This document shows positions 8,729 to 19,817 of a DNA stretch of 51,934 nucleotides, piece after piece. Location: contig CAJNDS010000915.1 of assembly GCA_905221605.1 (NCBI GenBank), forward strand, positions 1-51,934, written 5' to 3'. How positions within the stretch are numbered: position 1 is the stretch's first letter; every line of letters begins with the position of its first letter. The position numbers and the translations under genes are program-made. Source of the stretch: Symbiodinium natans. Taxonomy: Eukaryota > Sar > Dinophyceae > Suessiales > Symbiodiniaceae. Under the pieces are notes generated by a model. The model did not search any database and was not told where the DNA came from. It saw only the letters and a program-made list of their open reading frames with translations.

Positions 8729-9025
8729 GGGTTTAGGGTTTAGGGTTTAGGGTTTAGGGTTTAGGGTTTAGGGTTTAGGGTTTAGGGTTTAGGGTTTAGG
8801 GTTTAGGGTTTAGGGTTTAGGGTTTAGGGTTTAGGGTTTAGGGTTTCGGGTTAGGGTTTAGGGTTTGGGGTTTAGGGTTAGGTGTAGGGGTTAGGGTTTA
8901 GGGTTTAGGTTGGGTTATAGGGTTTAGGGTTTAGGGTTTAGGGTTAGGGTTTGGGTTTCGGGGTTTCGGGTTTTTAGGGTTTTAGGGGCTTGGGTTAGGT
9001 TTAGGGTTTTAGGGTTTAGGGTTTA
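8729..9025 (+). repeat. Interstitial TTTAGGG array, right half degenerate
   Basis: Positions 8729-8846 are regular heptamers. From about 8847 the array decays into variants (TTCGGG, TTGGGG, GGTGTAGGGG, GGTTTTAGGGG) before two clean units and the GGGTTTATTGAGC border at 9025. The decay is one-sided, at the F-block end. Confidence 0.95.
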
Positions 9026-9285
9026 TTGAGCTTGCTTCGTGTGCGGGGGTCGGTTTTTGAGAAAAATCTACCCCGACTTTTTCTGACTTTTTTTTTTAGT
9101 TTTTTTTTTTGTTTTTTTTTGTTTTTTTTTGTTTTTTTTTGTTTTTTTTTGTTTTTTTTTGTTTTTTTTTTTGTTTTTTTAGTTTTTTTGAATTTCTTTG
9201 AATTTCTTTGAATTTCTTTGAGTTTCCCCTTGAGAGAAAAGAGAAGAGAAAGGATGTAAGCAAAAAGAGAGAAGGGAAGAGAGAA
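9026..9285 (+). repeat. F block (leader, T-tract module, GA tail)
   Basis: A 65-bp leader (TTGAGCTTGCTTCGTG ... CTACCCCGAC) is followed by a T-rich tract with regular G or AG interruptions (a GTTTTTTTTT decamer repeats near 9110-9170), then GAATTTCTTT repeats and a purine-rich tail (GAGAAAAGAGAAGAG). On the - strand this reads as poly-A. Copies: 14160-14419, 19675-19949, 25010-25288, 30108-30391, 35107-35406 and 45653-45942. U8 has only the T-tract and tail (from 40258), without the leader. Confidence 0.92.
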
Positions 9286-9623
<338 letters not shown>

Positions 9624-11040
9624 TGAATTTCTTTGAATTTCTCCTTGAGAGAAAAGAGAAGAGAAAGGATGATAGGCAAAATGAGAGAAGGGAGGAGAGA
9701 AGAGAAGAGAGGAGAAATTTGCCAGAAATGAAATGAATGATTAGATTCTTCGCCAAAAAATCTTCGTCCAATGATTCCAGAAGACATCTCTGAAAAGAAG
9801 ATTCTTTAGAATATTTCTCTTTAGGAGATCCTCAATCATATTTCATTTGGTAGGAAGGGAATGGATGATTAGATTCTTCGCCAAAAAACCTTCGCCAAAT
9901 GAACCCAGGAAAAATCTTCAAAAGGAAGATCTTCAGGATTCAGAGTTTTTCTCATTAGGAAATTTGCAATCATATTTGGTTTGCCAGAAATGAAATGAAT
10001 GATTAGATTCTTCGCCAAAAATCTTTGTCCAATGATTCCAGAAGAAATCTCTGAAAAGAAGGTTATTTTAGAATACTCTCTTTAGGAGATTCTCAATCAT
10101 ATTTGATCTGGCAGGAAGGGAATGGATGACGAATGATTATAATCTTTACCAAAGATTCTTCGCCAACTGATTCCATTCCTATATTCATTTGGCGAAGAAT
10201 TTTTGGCAAAGAATATAACCATTCGAAATATTCCACCAAATAAATTTATCTTCTTTTCATTTGGCAAAGAATCAAATCTCGATATATCTTTTCTTCTCTT
10301 CCCTTCTAAGAGAAATTCGTAAATGCTTTCATTCCTTCTCTTCTCTTCTCTTCTACGAGAAATTCGCAAATTCTTTGACGATCTTCTTTTCATAAATTTC
10401 TCTTGGGTTCATTTGGCGAAGATTTTTTGATAAAGAAGTTAATCATTCAATTCATTTCTGCCAAATAAATCTATCTTATTTTCATTTGATGCTTTATCAA
10501 AAATACTTCACCAAATTAATCTAGAAGAAATTTCTGAAAAGAAAATTATCAAATAATTTGCGAATTTCTCTTAGAAGAGAAAAGAAGAGCAGAAATGAGA
10601 AGAGAAGAGAAAGAAGAGAAAAGAAGAGAAGAAATGTCAAATTTACTTGGCAGAAATTTTTGAATGATTAGAATCTTTGTCAAAGATTCTTCGCCAAATG
10701 AATCCATTCTTGGATTCATTTGGCGAAGAAATTTTGGTAAAGAATCTAATCATGTCAGGTTTTCAAATATTTTTAAGAAATAAAGAAAATCAATAAATCA
10801 TAATTCCATTTCAAGTTTATAAATATATTTAGAAATTCAGGAAAACCAATAATATATTTTCATATTTGAGATTTTCAATTATATGTAGAAGTAAGGGGAA
10901 ACCAAAAAATCATAATCATAATTGAAATCTTGAATTATATTTAAAGATAATGAAATGTCATAATTCATAATCGAAGTTGAGGATTTTTAATATATTCAGA
11001 AATAATTGAAAAAATAAATAATTCGAGAGAAATAAAGGAA
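9624..11040 (+). repeat. B block (AT-rich complex repeat)
   Basis: About 1.4 kb of complex AT-rich sequence, nearly identical in all nine units: 187-1599, 9624-11040, 14698-16109, 20155-21571, 25578-26992, 30655-32069, 35686-37101, 40804-42219 and 46204-47616. It starts with GAATTTCTCCTTGAGAG. It contains about four degenerate tandem copies of a ~130-bp motif beginning TGATTAGATTCTTCGCC, plus inverted copies (CATTTGGCGAAG). A 98-codon ATG-initiated frame on the - strand (10097-10393 in U2) is broken in U1, U3 and U9 by loss of one TTCTC pentamer, so I do not call it a gene. Confidence 0.92.
10665..10752. repeat. 88-bp inverted repeat in B block
   Basis: Two 42-bp arms flank a TTCT loop. The inner 18 bp (CTTCGCCAAATGAATCCA and its complement) match perfectly and the outer part has five or six mismatches. 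It is present in every unit (1223-1310 in U1). It sits near the right end of the TTCGCCAAA-rich region, before the satellite part. Confidence 0.93.
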
Positions 11041-11341
11041 TAGATATAGATAGATGTAGATAGATATAGATAGATATAGATAGATATAGATAGATATAGA
11101 TAGATATAGATATAGATAGATATAGATAGATATAGATAGATATAGATAGATATAGATAGATATAGATAGATATAAATAGATATAGATAGATATAGATAGA
11201 TATAGATAGATATAGATAGATATAGATAGATATAGATAGATATAGATAGATATAGATAGATATAGATAGATATAGATAGATATAGATAGATATAGATAGA
11301 TATAGATAGATATAGATAGATATAGATAGATATAGATAGAT
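11041..11341 (+). repeat. 10-bp GATAGATATA satellite
   Basis: About 30 copies of a 10-bp unit. Fixed irregularities (GATGTAG in the second unit, a 6-bp phase shift near 11101, TAAATAG near 11172) recur at the same positions in most units, so the arrays were copied with the unit. Other copies: 1600-1690, 16110-16441, 21572-21843, 26993-27244, 32070-32320, 37102-37402, 42220-42446 and 47617-47675. Open frames over it give only I/Y/L/S periodic translations. Confidence 0.95.
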
Positions 11342-12255
11342 TATGATTAGATATAGATAGATAAGAATCGATTTAGATAGATATGGGATAAAAAATAATA
11401 GATTAGCATCTAATAGATCTCGATCAGATTTAAACAGATAAATATAGAATATAGATATAGTTATAATAGATATCGACAGATATAGATATAAAAAGATATC
11501 GATAGATAGAGATAGACATAAATAGATTAGATCAATGCTATATGATATACAGATAATAGATATATTGATATATTATATATATATCTACTAGATATATAGA
11601 TATATAGATATATAGTCTATAGATTATTAAATATATAGATATATAAATATATAGTATATAGAATATAGATATATAGATATATAGCTATATAGATCTATAG
11701 AATATATAGATACTTTAGAATAATATAAATATATAGATTATAGATATATATATATATAGATATCATAGATCTATAGATAGAAGATCTATATATATAGATT
11801 ATAGATATACTTATAAGATTATAAGAATATCTATATTCAAAACATATATAGATATATAGATCTATAGATATCTAGATAATAGATATATAGATATATTAGA
11901 TATTCAGATATCTAGTCTATTGATATATCGACATATAGCTATATAGATTATAGATATATAATCTATAGATATCTAGATATATAGATATATAGATATATCG
12001 ATATATACGGATATATAGATAATATCGAATATATATATCTGTATCATATAGATATATAGATTAGAAATCTCTTATACATAGATTACCAGATCTTGAAATT
12101 TCTAGATGTAATAATTATCTATATATCTATATTTCTATATATCCGCATATATCTATCTTTCTATCTATCTATAATATAATATAGAGCTTAATATATCTAT
12201 ATATTCTATATTTCTACTATATATAGATATATTTAAATATCTATATATCGAAATT
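11342..12255. repeat. Scrambled AT-rich zone
   Basis: Sequence made of TAGATA, TATAGA and CTATAT fragments with irregular one-base gains and losses. Unlike the flanking blocks, it differs in length and order in every unit (1691-2712, 16442-17560, 21844-22800, 27245-28175, 32321-33228, 37403-38217, 42447-43420, 47676-48809). Recognisable ancestral pieces such as AGATATCGACAGATATAG occur cleanly in some units and corrupted in others. It is either fast-decaying satellite or consensus error; no other feature is seen. Confidence 0.85.
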
Positions 12256-12795
12256 TCTGTATATTTATGTATCTATATATATATATCTATATATATATAT
12301 CTAAATACCTATATATCTATATATCTATACATCCATATATCGATATTTCTTTTTTTGATATAGCTATACATCTATATATTTCAAAAACTATATATTTATA
12401 TATCTAAATGTCTATATATCTATATAACTATATATCTATATATCTATATATCTATATATCTATATATATAGATATATAGATATATAGATATATAGATATA
12501 TAGATATATAGATATATAGATATATAGATATATAGATATATAGATATATAGTCATATAGATATATAGATATATAGATATATAGATATATAGATATATAGA
12601 TATATAGATATATAGATATATAGATATATAGATATATAGATATAAAGATATATGAATATATAGATTTAAAGATATATAGATATATAGATATATTTATATA
12701 TAGATAATTCTAGATAGATAGATATATATATATACATAGATATATATAGAGATATATTGATATGTATAGAGTTATATATATATATATATATGTAT
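12256..12795. repeat. 8-bp satellite with strand switch (large palindrome)
   Basis: The left part is TATATATC on the + strand and the right part is its complement GATATATA, about 25-35 copies. The switch is at CTATATATATAG (12460-12471). By reference to U1, the switch centres a palindrome of about 110 bp with one internal mismatch. Centres in other units: 2920, 23008, 28383, 33434, 38423, 43631 and 49016; in U3 the left arm is corrupted. The block ends with AGTTATATATATAT next to C. Confidence 0.93.
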
Positions 12796-13318
12796 AAGGC
12801 AAGTGGAGGCCCCAGGGACTCAGAGGCTCAATTTACTCAAATCTCCCTGCCGGCCCAAGACACCCTTGAAAAGATAGAAAAAGAGGCTCCATGGACTCAC
12901 ATGCTTAATTTGCTTTAATATCCTTGTCTGCCCAAGACACCCTTGCAAAGAAAGACAAGAGGAGGCCCCAGGGACTCATACGCTCAATTAACTTAAATTT
13001 CATTACCTGCCCAGCGTTTTACACCGTGCGAGCATCCACCCTGCATCGCATTCCGACAGAGGGATTTTTGAAAAAGCTTGGGTCAATTTACTTAAACTTG
13101 TTTGGGGGGGGCTTGGGTCAATTTTCTTAAATTCGTCTGAGGGGGACATATGAGTCCACTTTGCAAGGATATTATTTCAAACTATTGAATATCCATGAGA
13201 TTATATGATTCGCAAATGATATTCGGAAAATCTCCAGAAAATATTATGGGTTCAATTTATATGAATATTATAAATACATGAAAATCATATGATGGATTAG
13301 TAGATATAGTCTAAATGG
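12796..13318 (+). repeat. C block (complex repeat with 78-bp triplication)
   Basis: About 520 bp of mixed-composition sequence, nearly identical in all units (starts: 3238, 12796, 17913, 23365, 28748, 33749, 38782, 43950, 49391). Its first ~230 bp are three diverged copies of a ~78-bp unit with GGACTCA and CCCAAGACACCCTTG. A second small duplication is CTTGGGTCAATTT. A 68-codon + frame (12924-13130 here) is kept in all copies but begins at TTG, has no ATG, and overlaps the triplication, so I leave it uncalled. Confidence 0.9.
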
Positions 13319-13540
13319 TATATATAGTATATATATATATATAGTATATATATTATATATATAGTATATATAGTATATACTACATATAGTATATATAGTA
13401 TATATAGTATGTATAGTATATATAGTATATATAGTATATATAGTATATATAGTATATATATAGTATATATAGTATATATAGTATATATAGTATATATAGT
13501 ATATATAATATGTATATATAGTATAATATATATATATATA
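13319..13540 (+). repeat. 9-bp AGTATATAT satellite
   Basis: About 20 copies of a 9-bp unit between C and D, with fixed irregularities (CTACATATAG, ATGTATAG). Copies: 3760-3983, 18434-18669, 23886-24112, 29269-29488, 34270-34480, 39303-39520, 44471-44697 and 49912-50138. U1, U8 and U9 carry an internal GTTTTTCTAG interruption. Because the unit is 9 bp, both strands give stop-free Y/I/V or Y/I/T periodic frames that are not genes. Confidence 0.96.
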
Positions 13541-13710
13541 GTCTTAGTGGAGGGGTTGCATTTTGAATAATTTAGTGGTTGAAGTGAATTGTGTTGTTTG
13601 AACAATATGAGGTTTAAGTAAATTGAATATTGTCTGCTCAAAGAATTTGACAAGGATGCATGATGGAAGGCTTAAAGCTCACTAAACCCTGAAGCTCATC
13701 ATGAATTCCA
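13541..13710 (+). repeat. D block
   Basis: 170 bp from GTCTTAGTGGAGG to the CCCTAAA array, present in all units. About 110 bp of it (TTTGAATAATTTAGTGG ... GGATGCATGATGG) is duplicated in E about 300 bp further on. It contains GAGGTTTAAGTAAATTGAA, a motif found elsewhere in this window. Confidence 0.9.
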
Positions 13711-13763
13711 AATCCTAAATCCTAAACCCTAAACCCTAAACCCTAAACCCTAAACCCTAAACC
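13711..13763 (-). repeat. Short CCCTAAA array (opposite orientation)
   Basis: Two AATCCTA variants then five or six CCCTAAA heptamers, ending in AAACCGGCA. The G-rich strand is the - strand, opposite to the long TTTAGGG arrays. Other copies: 4153-4193, 18840-18878, 24282-24335, 29658-29711, 34651-34710, 39691-39743, 44868-44920 and 50309-50361; copy number varies from about three to seven. U8 and U9 end in CCCTGAACCGG. Confidence 0.96.
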
Positions 13764-14068
13764 GGCATTTTGTCTGAGAATTTTGACAAAATCATTTGAC
13801 AATGATACATGATGAAGGCATTTTGTGTGCGCTGATAATTGTGACAAGGATGCATGAACAAGTACATTGAGCATTTTGAAAAATTTGGTGGTTTAAGTGA
13901 ATTGTGCTGTTTGAACAATATGAGGTTTAAGTAAATTGAATAATGTCTGCTGAAATAATTTGGCAAGGATGCATGATGAAGGCATATTGTCTGCTCTGAT
14001 AATTAGACAGGGATGCACGAAGAAGGCACGCACGATGCAAAACGCAAGCTCAATTTATAGGCTCTTGA
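13764..14068 (+). repeat. E block (flanked by outward-pointing telomere repeats)
   Basis: 305 bp between the CCCTAAA array on its left and the TTTAGGG array on its right. It contains the second copy of the D-block segment and several diverged copies of a GACAAGGATGCATGATGAAGG motif. Copies: 4194-4498, 18879-19183, 24336-24640, 29712-30016, 34711-35015, 39744-40048, 44921-45225 and 50362-50666. A 69-codon - strand frame starts only at TTG and is not called. Confidence 0.9.
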
Positions 14069-14159
14069 GGGTTTAGGGTTTAGGGTTTAGGGTTTAGGGT
14101 TTAGGGTTTAGGGTTTAGGGTTTAGGGTTTAGGGTTTAGGGTTTAGGGTTTAGGGTTTA
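14069..14159 (+). repeat. Interstitial TTTAGGG array (U2)
   Basis: Thirteen perfect heptamers from CTTGAGGG to GGGTTTATTGAGC. Arrays of the same length (91 bp) occur in U5 and U6. Confidence 0.97.
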
Positions 14160-14538
14160 TTGAGCTTGCTTCGTGTGCGGGGGTCGGTTTTTGAGAAAAA
14201 TCTACCCCGACTTTTTCTGACTTTTTTTTTTAGTTTTTTTTTTTGTTTTTTTTTGTTTTTTTTTGTTTTTTTTTGTTTTTTTTTGTTTTTTTTTGTTTTT
14301 TTTTTTGTTTTTTTAGTTTTTTTGAATTTCTTTGAATTTCTTTGAATTTCTTTGAGTTTCCCCTTGAGAGAAAAGAGAAGAGAAAGGATGTAAGCAAAAA
14401 GAGAGAAGGGAAGAGAGAATTGAGCTTGCTTCGTGTGCGGGGGTTGGTTTTTGAGAAAAATCTACCCCGACCTTTTCTGATTTTTTTTTGTTTTTTTTGT
14501 TTTTTAGTTTTTTTTTAGTTTTTTTTTGTTTTTTTTTT

Positions 14539-14657
<119 letters not shown>

Positions 14658-17600
14658 GTTTTTTTTTGGTTTTTTTTGGTTTTTTTTTTGTTTTTTTGAA
14701 TTTCTTTGAATTTCTCCTTGAGAGAAAAGAGAAGAGAAAGGATGATAGGCAAAATGAGAGAAGGGAGGAGAGAAGAGAAGAGAGGAGAAATTTGCCAGAA
14801 ATGAAATGAATGATTAGATTCTTCGCCAAAAAATCTTCGTCCAATGATTCCAGAAGACATCTCTGAAAAGAAGATTCTTTAGAATATTTCTCTTTAGGAG
14901 ATCCTCAATCATATTTCATTTGGTAGGAAGGGAATGGATGATTAGATTCTTCGCCAAAAAACCTTCGCCAAATGAACCCAGGAAAAATCTTCAAAAGGAA
15001 GATCTTCAGGATTCAGAGTTTTTCTCATTAGGAAATTTGCAATCATATTTGGTTTGCCAGAAATGAAATGAATGATTAGATTCTTCGCCAAAAATCTTTG
15101 TCCAATGATTCCAGAAGAAATCTCTGAAAAGAAGGTTATTTTAGAATACTCTCTTTAGGAGATTCTCAATCATATTTGATCTGGCAGGAAGGGAATGGAT
15201 GACGAATGATTATAATCTTTACCAAAGATTCTTCGCCAACTGATTCCATTCCTATATTCATTTGGCGAAGAATTTTTGGCAAAGAATATAACCATTCGAA
15301 ATATTCCACCAAATAAATTTATCTTCTTTTCATTTGGCAAAGAATCAAATCTCGATATATCTTTTCTTCTCTTCCCTTCTAAGAGAAATTCGTAAATGCT
15401 TTCATTCCTTCTCTTCTCTTCTACGAGAAATTCGCAAATTCTTTGACGATCTTCTTTTCATAAATTTCTCTTGGGTTCATTTGGCGAAGATTTTTTGATA
15501 AAGAAGTTAATCATTCAATTCATTTCTGCCAAATAAATCTATCTTATTTTCATTTGATGCTTTATCAAAAATACTTCACCAAATTAATCTAGAAGAAATT
15601 TCTGAAAAGAAAATTATCAAATAATTTGCGAATTTCTCTTAGAAGAGAAAAGAAGAGCAGAAATGAGAAGAGAAGAGAAAAGAAGAGAAAAGAAGAGAAG
15701 AAATGTCAAATTTACTTGGCAGAAATTTTTGAATGATTAGAATCTTTGTCAAAGATTCTTCGCCAAATGAATCCATTCTTGGATTCATTTGGCGAAGAAA
15801 TTTTGGTAAAGAATCTAATCATGTCAGGTTTTCAAATATTTTTAAGAAATAAAGAAAATCAATAAATCATAATTCCATTTCAAGTTTATAAATATATTTA
15901 GAAATTCAGGAAAACCAATAATATATTTTCATATTTGAGATTTTCAATTATATGTAGAAGTAAGGGGAAACCAAAAAATCATAATCATAATTGAAATCTT
16001 GAATTATATTTAAAGATAATGAAATGTCATAATTCATAATCGAAGTTGAGGATTTTTAATATATTCAGAAATAATTGAAAAAATAAATAATTCGAGAGAA
16101 ATAAAGGAATAGATATAGATAGATGTAGATAGATATAGATAGATATAGATAGATATAGATAGATATAGATAGATATAGATATAGATAGATATAGATAGAT
16201 ATAGATAGATATAGATAGATATAGATAGATATAGATAGATATAAATAGATATAGATAGATATAGATAGATATAGATAGATATAGATAGATATAGATAGAT
16301 ATAGATAGATATAGATAGATATAGATAGATATAGATAGATACAGATAGATATAGATAGATATAGATAGATATAGATAGATATAGATAGATATAGATAGAT
16401 ATAGATAGATATAGATAGATATAGATAGATATAGATAGATATAAAAGATTCTCGATAGATATAAAAACAGATAAAGATAGGATTAGATTAGTTATAAAAA
16501 GATATTCGACAGATATTAGATATTATGAATAAGATGATCGATTAGATATAGTATTAGAAATAAATAGATATAGATATATGGATATTATTAAGGATATTAC
16601 AGGATTATAGATATATGGATATATAGATATTATAAGATATAGATAATTATAGATATATAGATATACAAGATATAAGATATATAAATATAAGATATTATAG
16701 ATATATAGATATTATAGGATATATAGATTATATAGATATATAGATATATTAGATATATAGATTTATATAGATACTTAGATTTAAATATATAGATATTGAT
16801 ATATAGATATATAGATATAGATATATAGATATATAGATATATATAGATATATAGATATATAGATATATAGATATATAGATATATAGATATATAGATATAT
16901 AAATATATAGATATATAGATATATAGATATATAGATATATAGATATATAGATATATAGATATATAGATATATAGATATATAGATATATAGCTATAGATAT
17001 ATAGATATCTAGATACATAGATTTATGGATACATAGATATATAGATATATAAGTATATAGATGTATAGATATATAGATATATAAATATATAGATATATAG
17101 CTATATAGATATATAGAAAATCTCTTTTATACATAGATATTAAAAGATATTTGAAAATTTCTAAGATGGTTAGATATATCCTATTATATCTTATATTTCT
17201 ATAAATCTTATATTCTATATTTCTATATATCATATATATATAATATAGCTATATATCTAATATATATATTATCTAAATATATATATATATATTTAAATAC
17301 TATATATCGACATTTCGTATAATTTTGTTATCCTCCTATATTATATATATCTTATCCATATCCCCCCCACATATATATATAATACCTAATATTCTATTAG
17401 ATCTATACATACATATATCGATTATTCTTTTTTGATATAGATATTAAATTTCTATATTATTTCAAAAACTATATATTTATATAATCTAAAGTTAATATAT
17501 ATAAACTATATATCTATAATCTAATATCTAATATTTTTTTTCTATATATATGATACTTAGATATATAGATATATAGATATATAGATATATAGATATATAG

Positions 17601-19183
17601 ATATATAGATATATAGATATATAGATATATAGTCATATAGATATATAGATATATAGATATATAGATATATAGATATATAGATATATAGATATATAGATAT
17701 ATAGATATATAGATATATAGATATATAGATATATAGATATATAGATATATAGATATATAGATATAAAGATATATGAATATATAGATTTAAAGATATATAG
17801 ATATATAGATATATTTATATATAGATAATTCTAGATAGATAGATATATATATACATAGATATATATAGAAATATATTGATATGTATAGAGTTATATATAT
17901 ATATATATGTATAAGGCAAGTGGAGGCCCCAGGGACTCAGAGGCTCAATTTACTCAAATCTCCCTGCCGGCCCAAGACACCCTTGAAAAGATAGAAAAAG
18001 AGGCTCCATGGACTCACATGCTTAATTTGCTTTAATATCCTTGTCTGCCCAAGACACCCTTGCAAAGAACGACAAGAGGAGGCCCCAGGGACTCATACGC
18101 TCAATTAACTTAAATCTCATTACCTGCCCAGCGTTTTACACCGTGCGAGCATCCACCCTGCATCGCATTCCGACAGAGGGATTTTTGAAAAAGCTTGGGT
18201 CAATTTACTTAAACTTGTTTGGGGGGGGCTTGGGTCAATTTTCTTAAATTCGTCTGAGGGGGACATATGAGTCCACTTTGCAAGGATATTATTTCAAACT
18301 TTTGAATATCCATGAGATTATATGATTCGCAAATGATATTCGGAAAATCTCCAGAAAATATTATGGGTTCAATTTATATGAATATTATAAATACATGAAA
18401 ATCATATGATGGAATAGTAGATATAGTCTAAATGGTATATATAGTATATATATATAGTATATATATTATATATATAGTATATATAGTATATACTACATAT
18501 AGTATATATAGTATATATAGTATGTATAGTATATATAGTATATATAGTATATATAGTATATATAGTATATATATAGTATATATAGTATATATAGTATATA
18601 TAGTATATATAGTATATATAGTATATATAGTATATATAATATGTATATATAGTATAATATATATATATAGTCTTAGTGGAGGGGTTGCATTTTGAATAAT
18701 TTAGTGGTTGAAGTGAATTGTGTTGTTTGAACAATATGAGGTTTAAGTAAATTGAATATTGTCTGCTCAAATAATTTGACAAGGATGCATGATGGAAGGC
18801 TTAAAGCTCACTAAACCCTGAAGCTCATCATGAATTCCAAATCCTAAATCCTAAACCCTAAACCCTAAACCCTAAACCGGCATTTTGTCTGAGAATTTTG
18901 ACAAAATCATTTGACAATGATACATGATGAAGGCATTTTGTGTGCGCTGATAATTGTGACAAGGATGCATGAACAAGTACATTGAGCATTTTGAAAAATT
19001 TGGTGGTTTAAGTGAATTGTGCTGTTTGAACAATATGAGGTTTAAGTAAATTGAATAATGTCTGCTGAAATAATTTGGCAAGGATGCATGATGAAGGCAT
19101 ATTGTCTGCTCTGATAATTAGACAGGGATGCACGAAGAAGGCACGCACGATGCAAAACGCAAGCTCAATTTATAGGCTCTTGA

Positions 19184-19440
19184 GGGTTTAGGGTTTAGGG
19201 TTTAGGGTTTAGGGTTTAGGGTTTAGGGTTTAGGGTTTAGGGTTTAAGGTTTAGGGTTTAGGGTTTAGGGTTTAGGGTTTAGGGTTTAGGGTTTAGGGTT
19301 TAGGGTTTAGGGTTTAGGGTTTAGGGTTTAGGGTTTAGGGTTTAGGGTTTAGGGTTTAGGGTTTAGGGTTTAGGGTTTAGGGTTAGGTTTAGGGTTTAGG
19401 GTTTAGGGTTTAGGGTTTAGGGTTTAGGGTTTAGGGTTTA
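19184..19440 (+). repeat. Interstitial TTTAGGG array (U3, first)
   Basis: About 36 heptamers. A TTTAAGG variant lies 62 bp from the start (19246), the same offset as in the U4 array, and a GGTTAGG variant lies near 19381. Exit is GGGTTTATTGAAATTATT. Confidence 0.97.
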
Positions 19441-19562
19441 TTGAAATTATTAAGGGTTCAGGTCCGGGGAAGTTTCGAGGAAAGTTTCGAGGAGTTTCAA
19501 GGAGTTTCAAGGAGTTTCTGTTTTTGGATTTTCTTAATAATTTCAAGTTACAGGGGGCTTGA
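19441..19562 (+). repeat. Telomere-bounded cassette V (122 bp)
   Basis: A short cassette with leader TTGAAATTATTAAGGG, GGTTCAGGTCCGGGG, a few GTTTCGAGGA/GTTTCAAGGA decamers and TTTCAAGTTACAGGGGG before CTTGAGGG. It is a shortened relative of the 217-bp cassettes after U8 and U9. Confidence 0.9.
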
Positions 19563-19674
19563 GGGTTTAGGGTTTAGGGTTTAGGGTTTAGGGTTTAGGG
19601 TTTAGGGTTTAGGGTTTAGGGTTTAGGGTTTAGGGTTTAGGGTTTAGGGTTTAGGGTTTAGGGTTTAGGGTTTA
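19563..19674 (+). repeat. Interstitial TTTAGGG array (U3, second)
   Basis: Sixteen regular heptamers from CTTGAGGG to GGGTTTATTGAGC. Confidence 0.97.
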
Positions 19675-19732
19675 TTGAGCTTGCTTCGTGTGCGGGGGTC
19701 GGTTTTTGAGAAAAATCTACCCCGACTTTTTC

Positions 19733-19817
<85 letters not shown>

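Larger units (their letters stand above)
1..9025 (+). repeat. Macrosatellite unit U1 (left-truncated, enlarged by cassettes)
   Basis: This is the first copy of the ~5-kb unit; the window starts inside its second poly-T tract. Sub-blocks: poly-T 11-87, B 187-1599, 10-bp satellite 1600-1690, scrambled AT zone 1691-2124, 8-bp satellite 2125-2465, scrambled zone 2466-2712, palindromic 8-bp block 2713-3237, C 3238-3759, 9-bp satellite 3760-3983, D 3984-4152, CCCTAAA 4153-4193, E 4194-4498, TTTAGGG 4499-4748. It is longer than the others because four telomere-bounded cassettes (4749-8728) and a second, partly degenerate TTTAGGG array (8729-9025) follow. The 10-bp satellite is much shorter and more corrupted than in U2-U8. 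No coding sequence is supported. Confidence 0.93.

Noticed and set aside
10097-10393. 98-codon ATG-initiated frame on the - strand of B, intact in six units (also 20628, 26050, 31127, 36158, 41276)
   Set aside because: It is frameshifted in U1, U3 and U9 by a 5-bp TTCTC loss, is low-complexity K/R/E/S-rich from GA tracts, and overlaps inverted repeats. The indel pattern is not that of a coding sequence.
12924-13130. 68-codon + strand frame in the C block, kept in all nine units
   Set aside because: It starts at TTG with no ATG, overlaps a 78-bp triplication, resembles no family I know, and its conservation is explained by near-identity of the whole block.
13757-13966. 69- to 76-codon - strand frame in the E block, kept in all nine units
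   Set aside because: Starts at TTG in the units checked, partly translates the duplicated D/E segment, and shows no recognisable domain.
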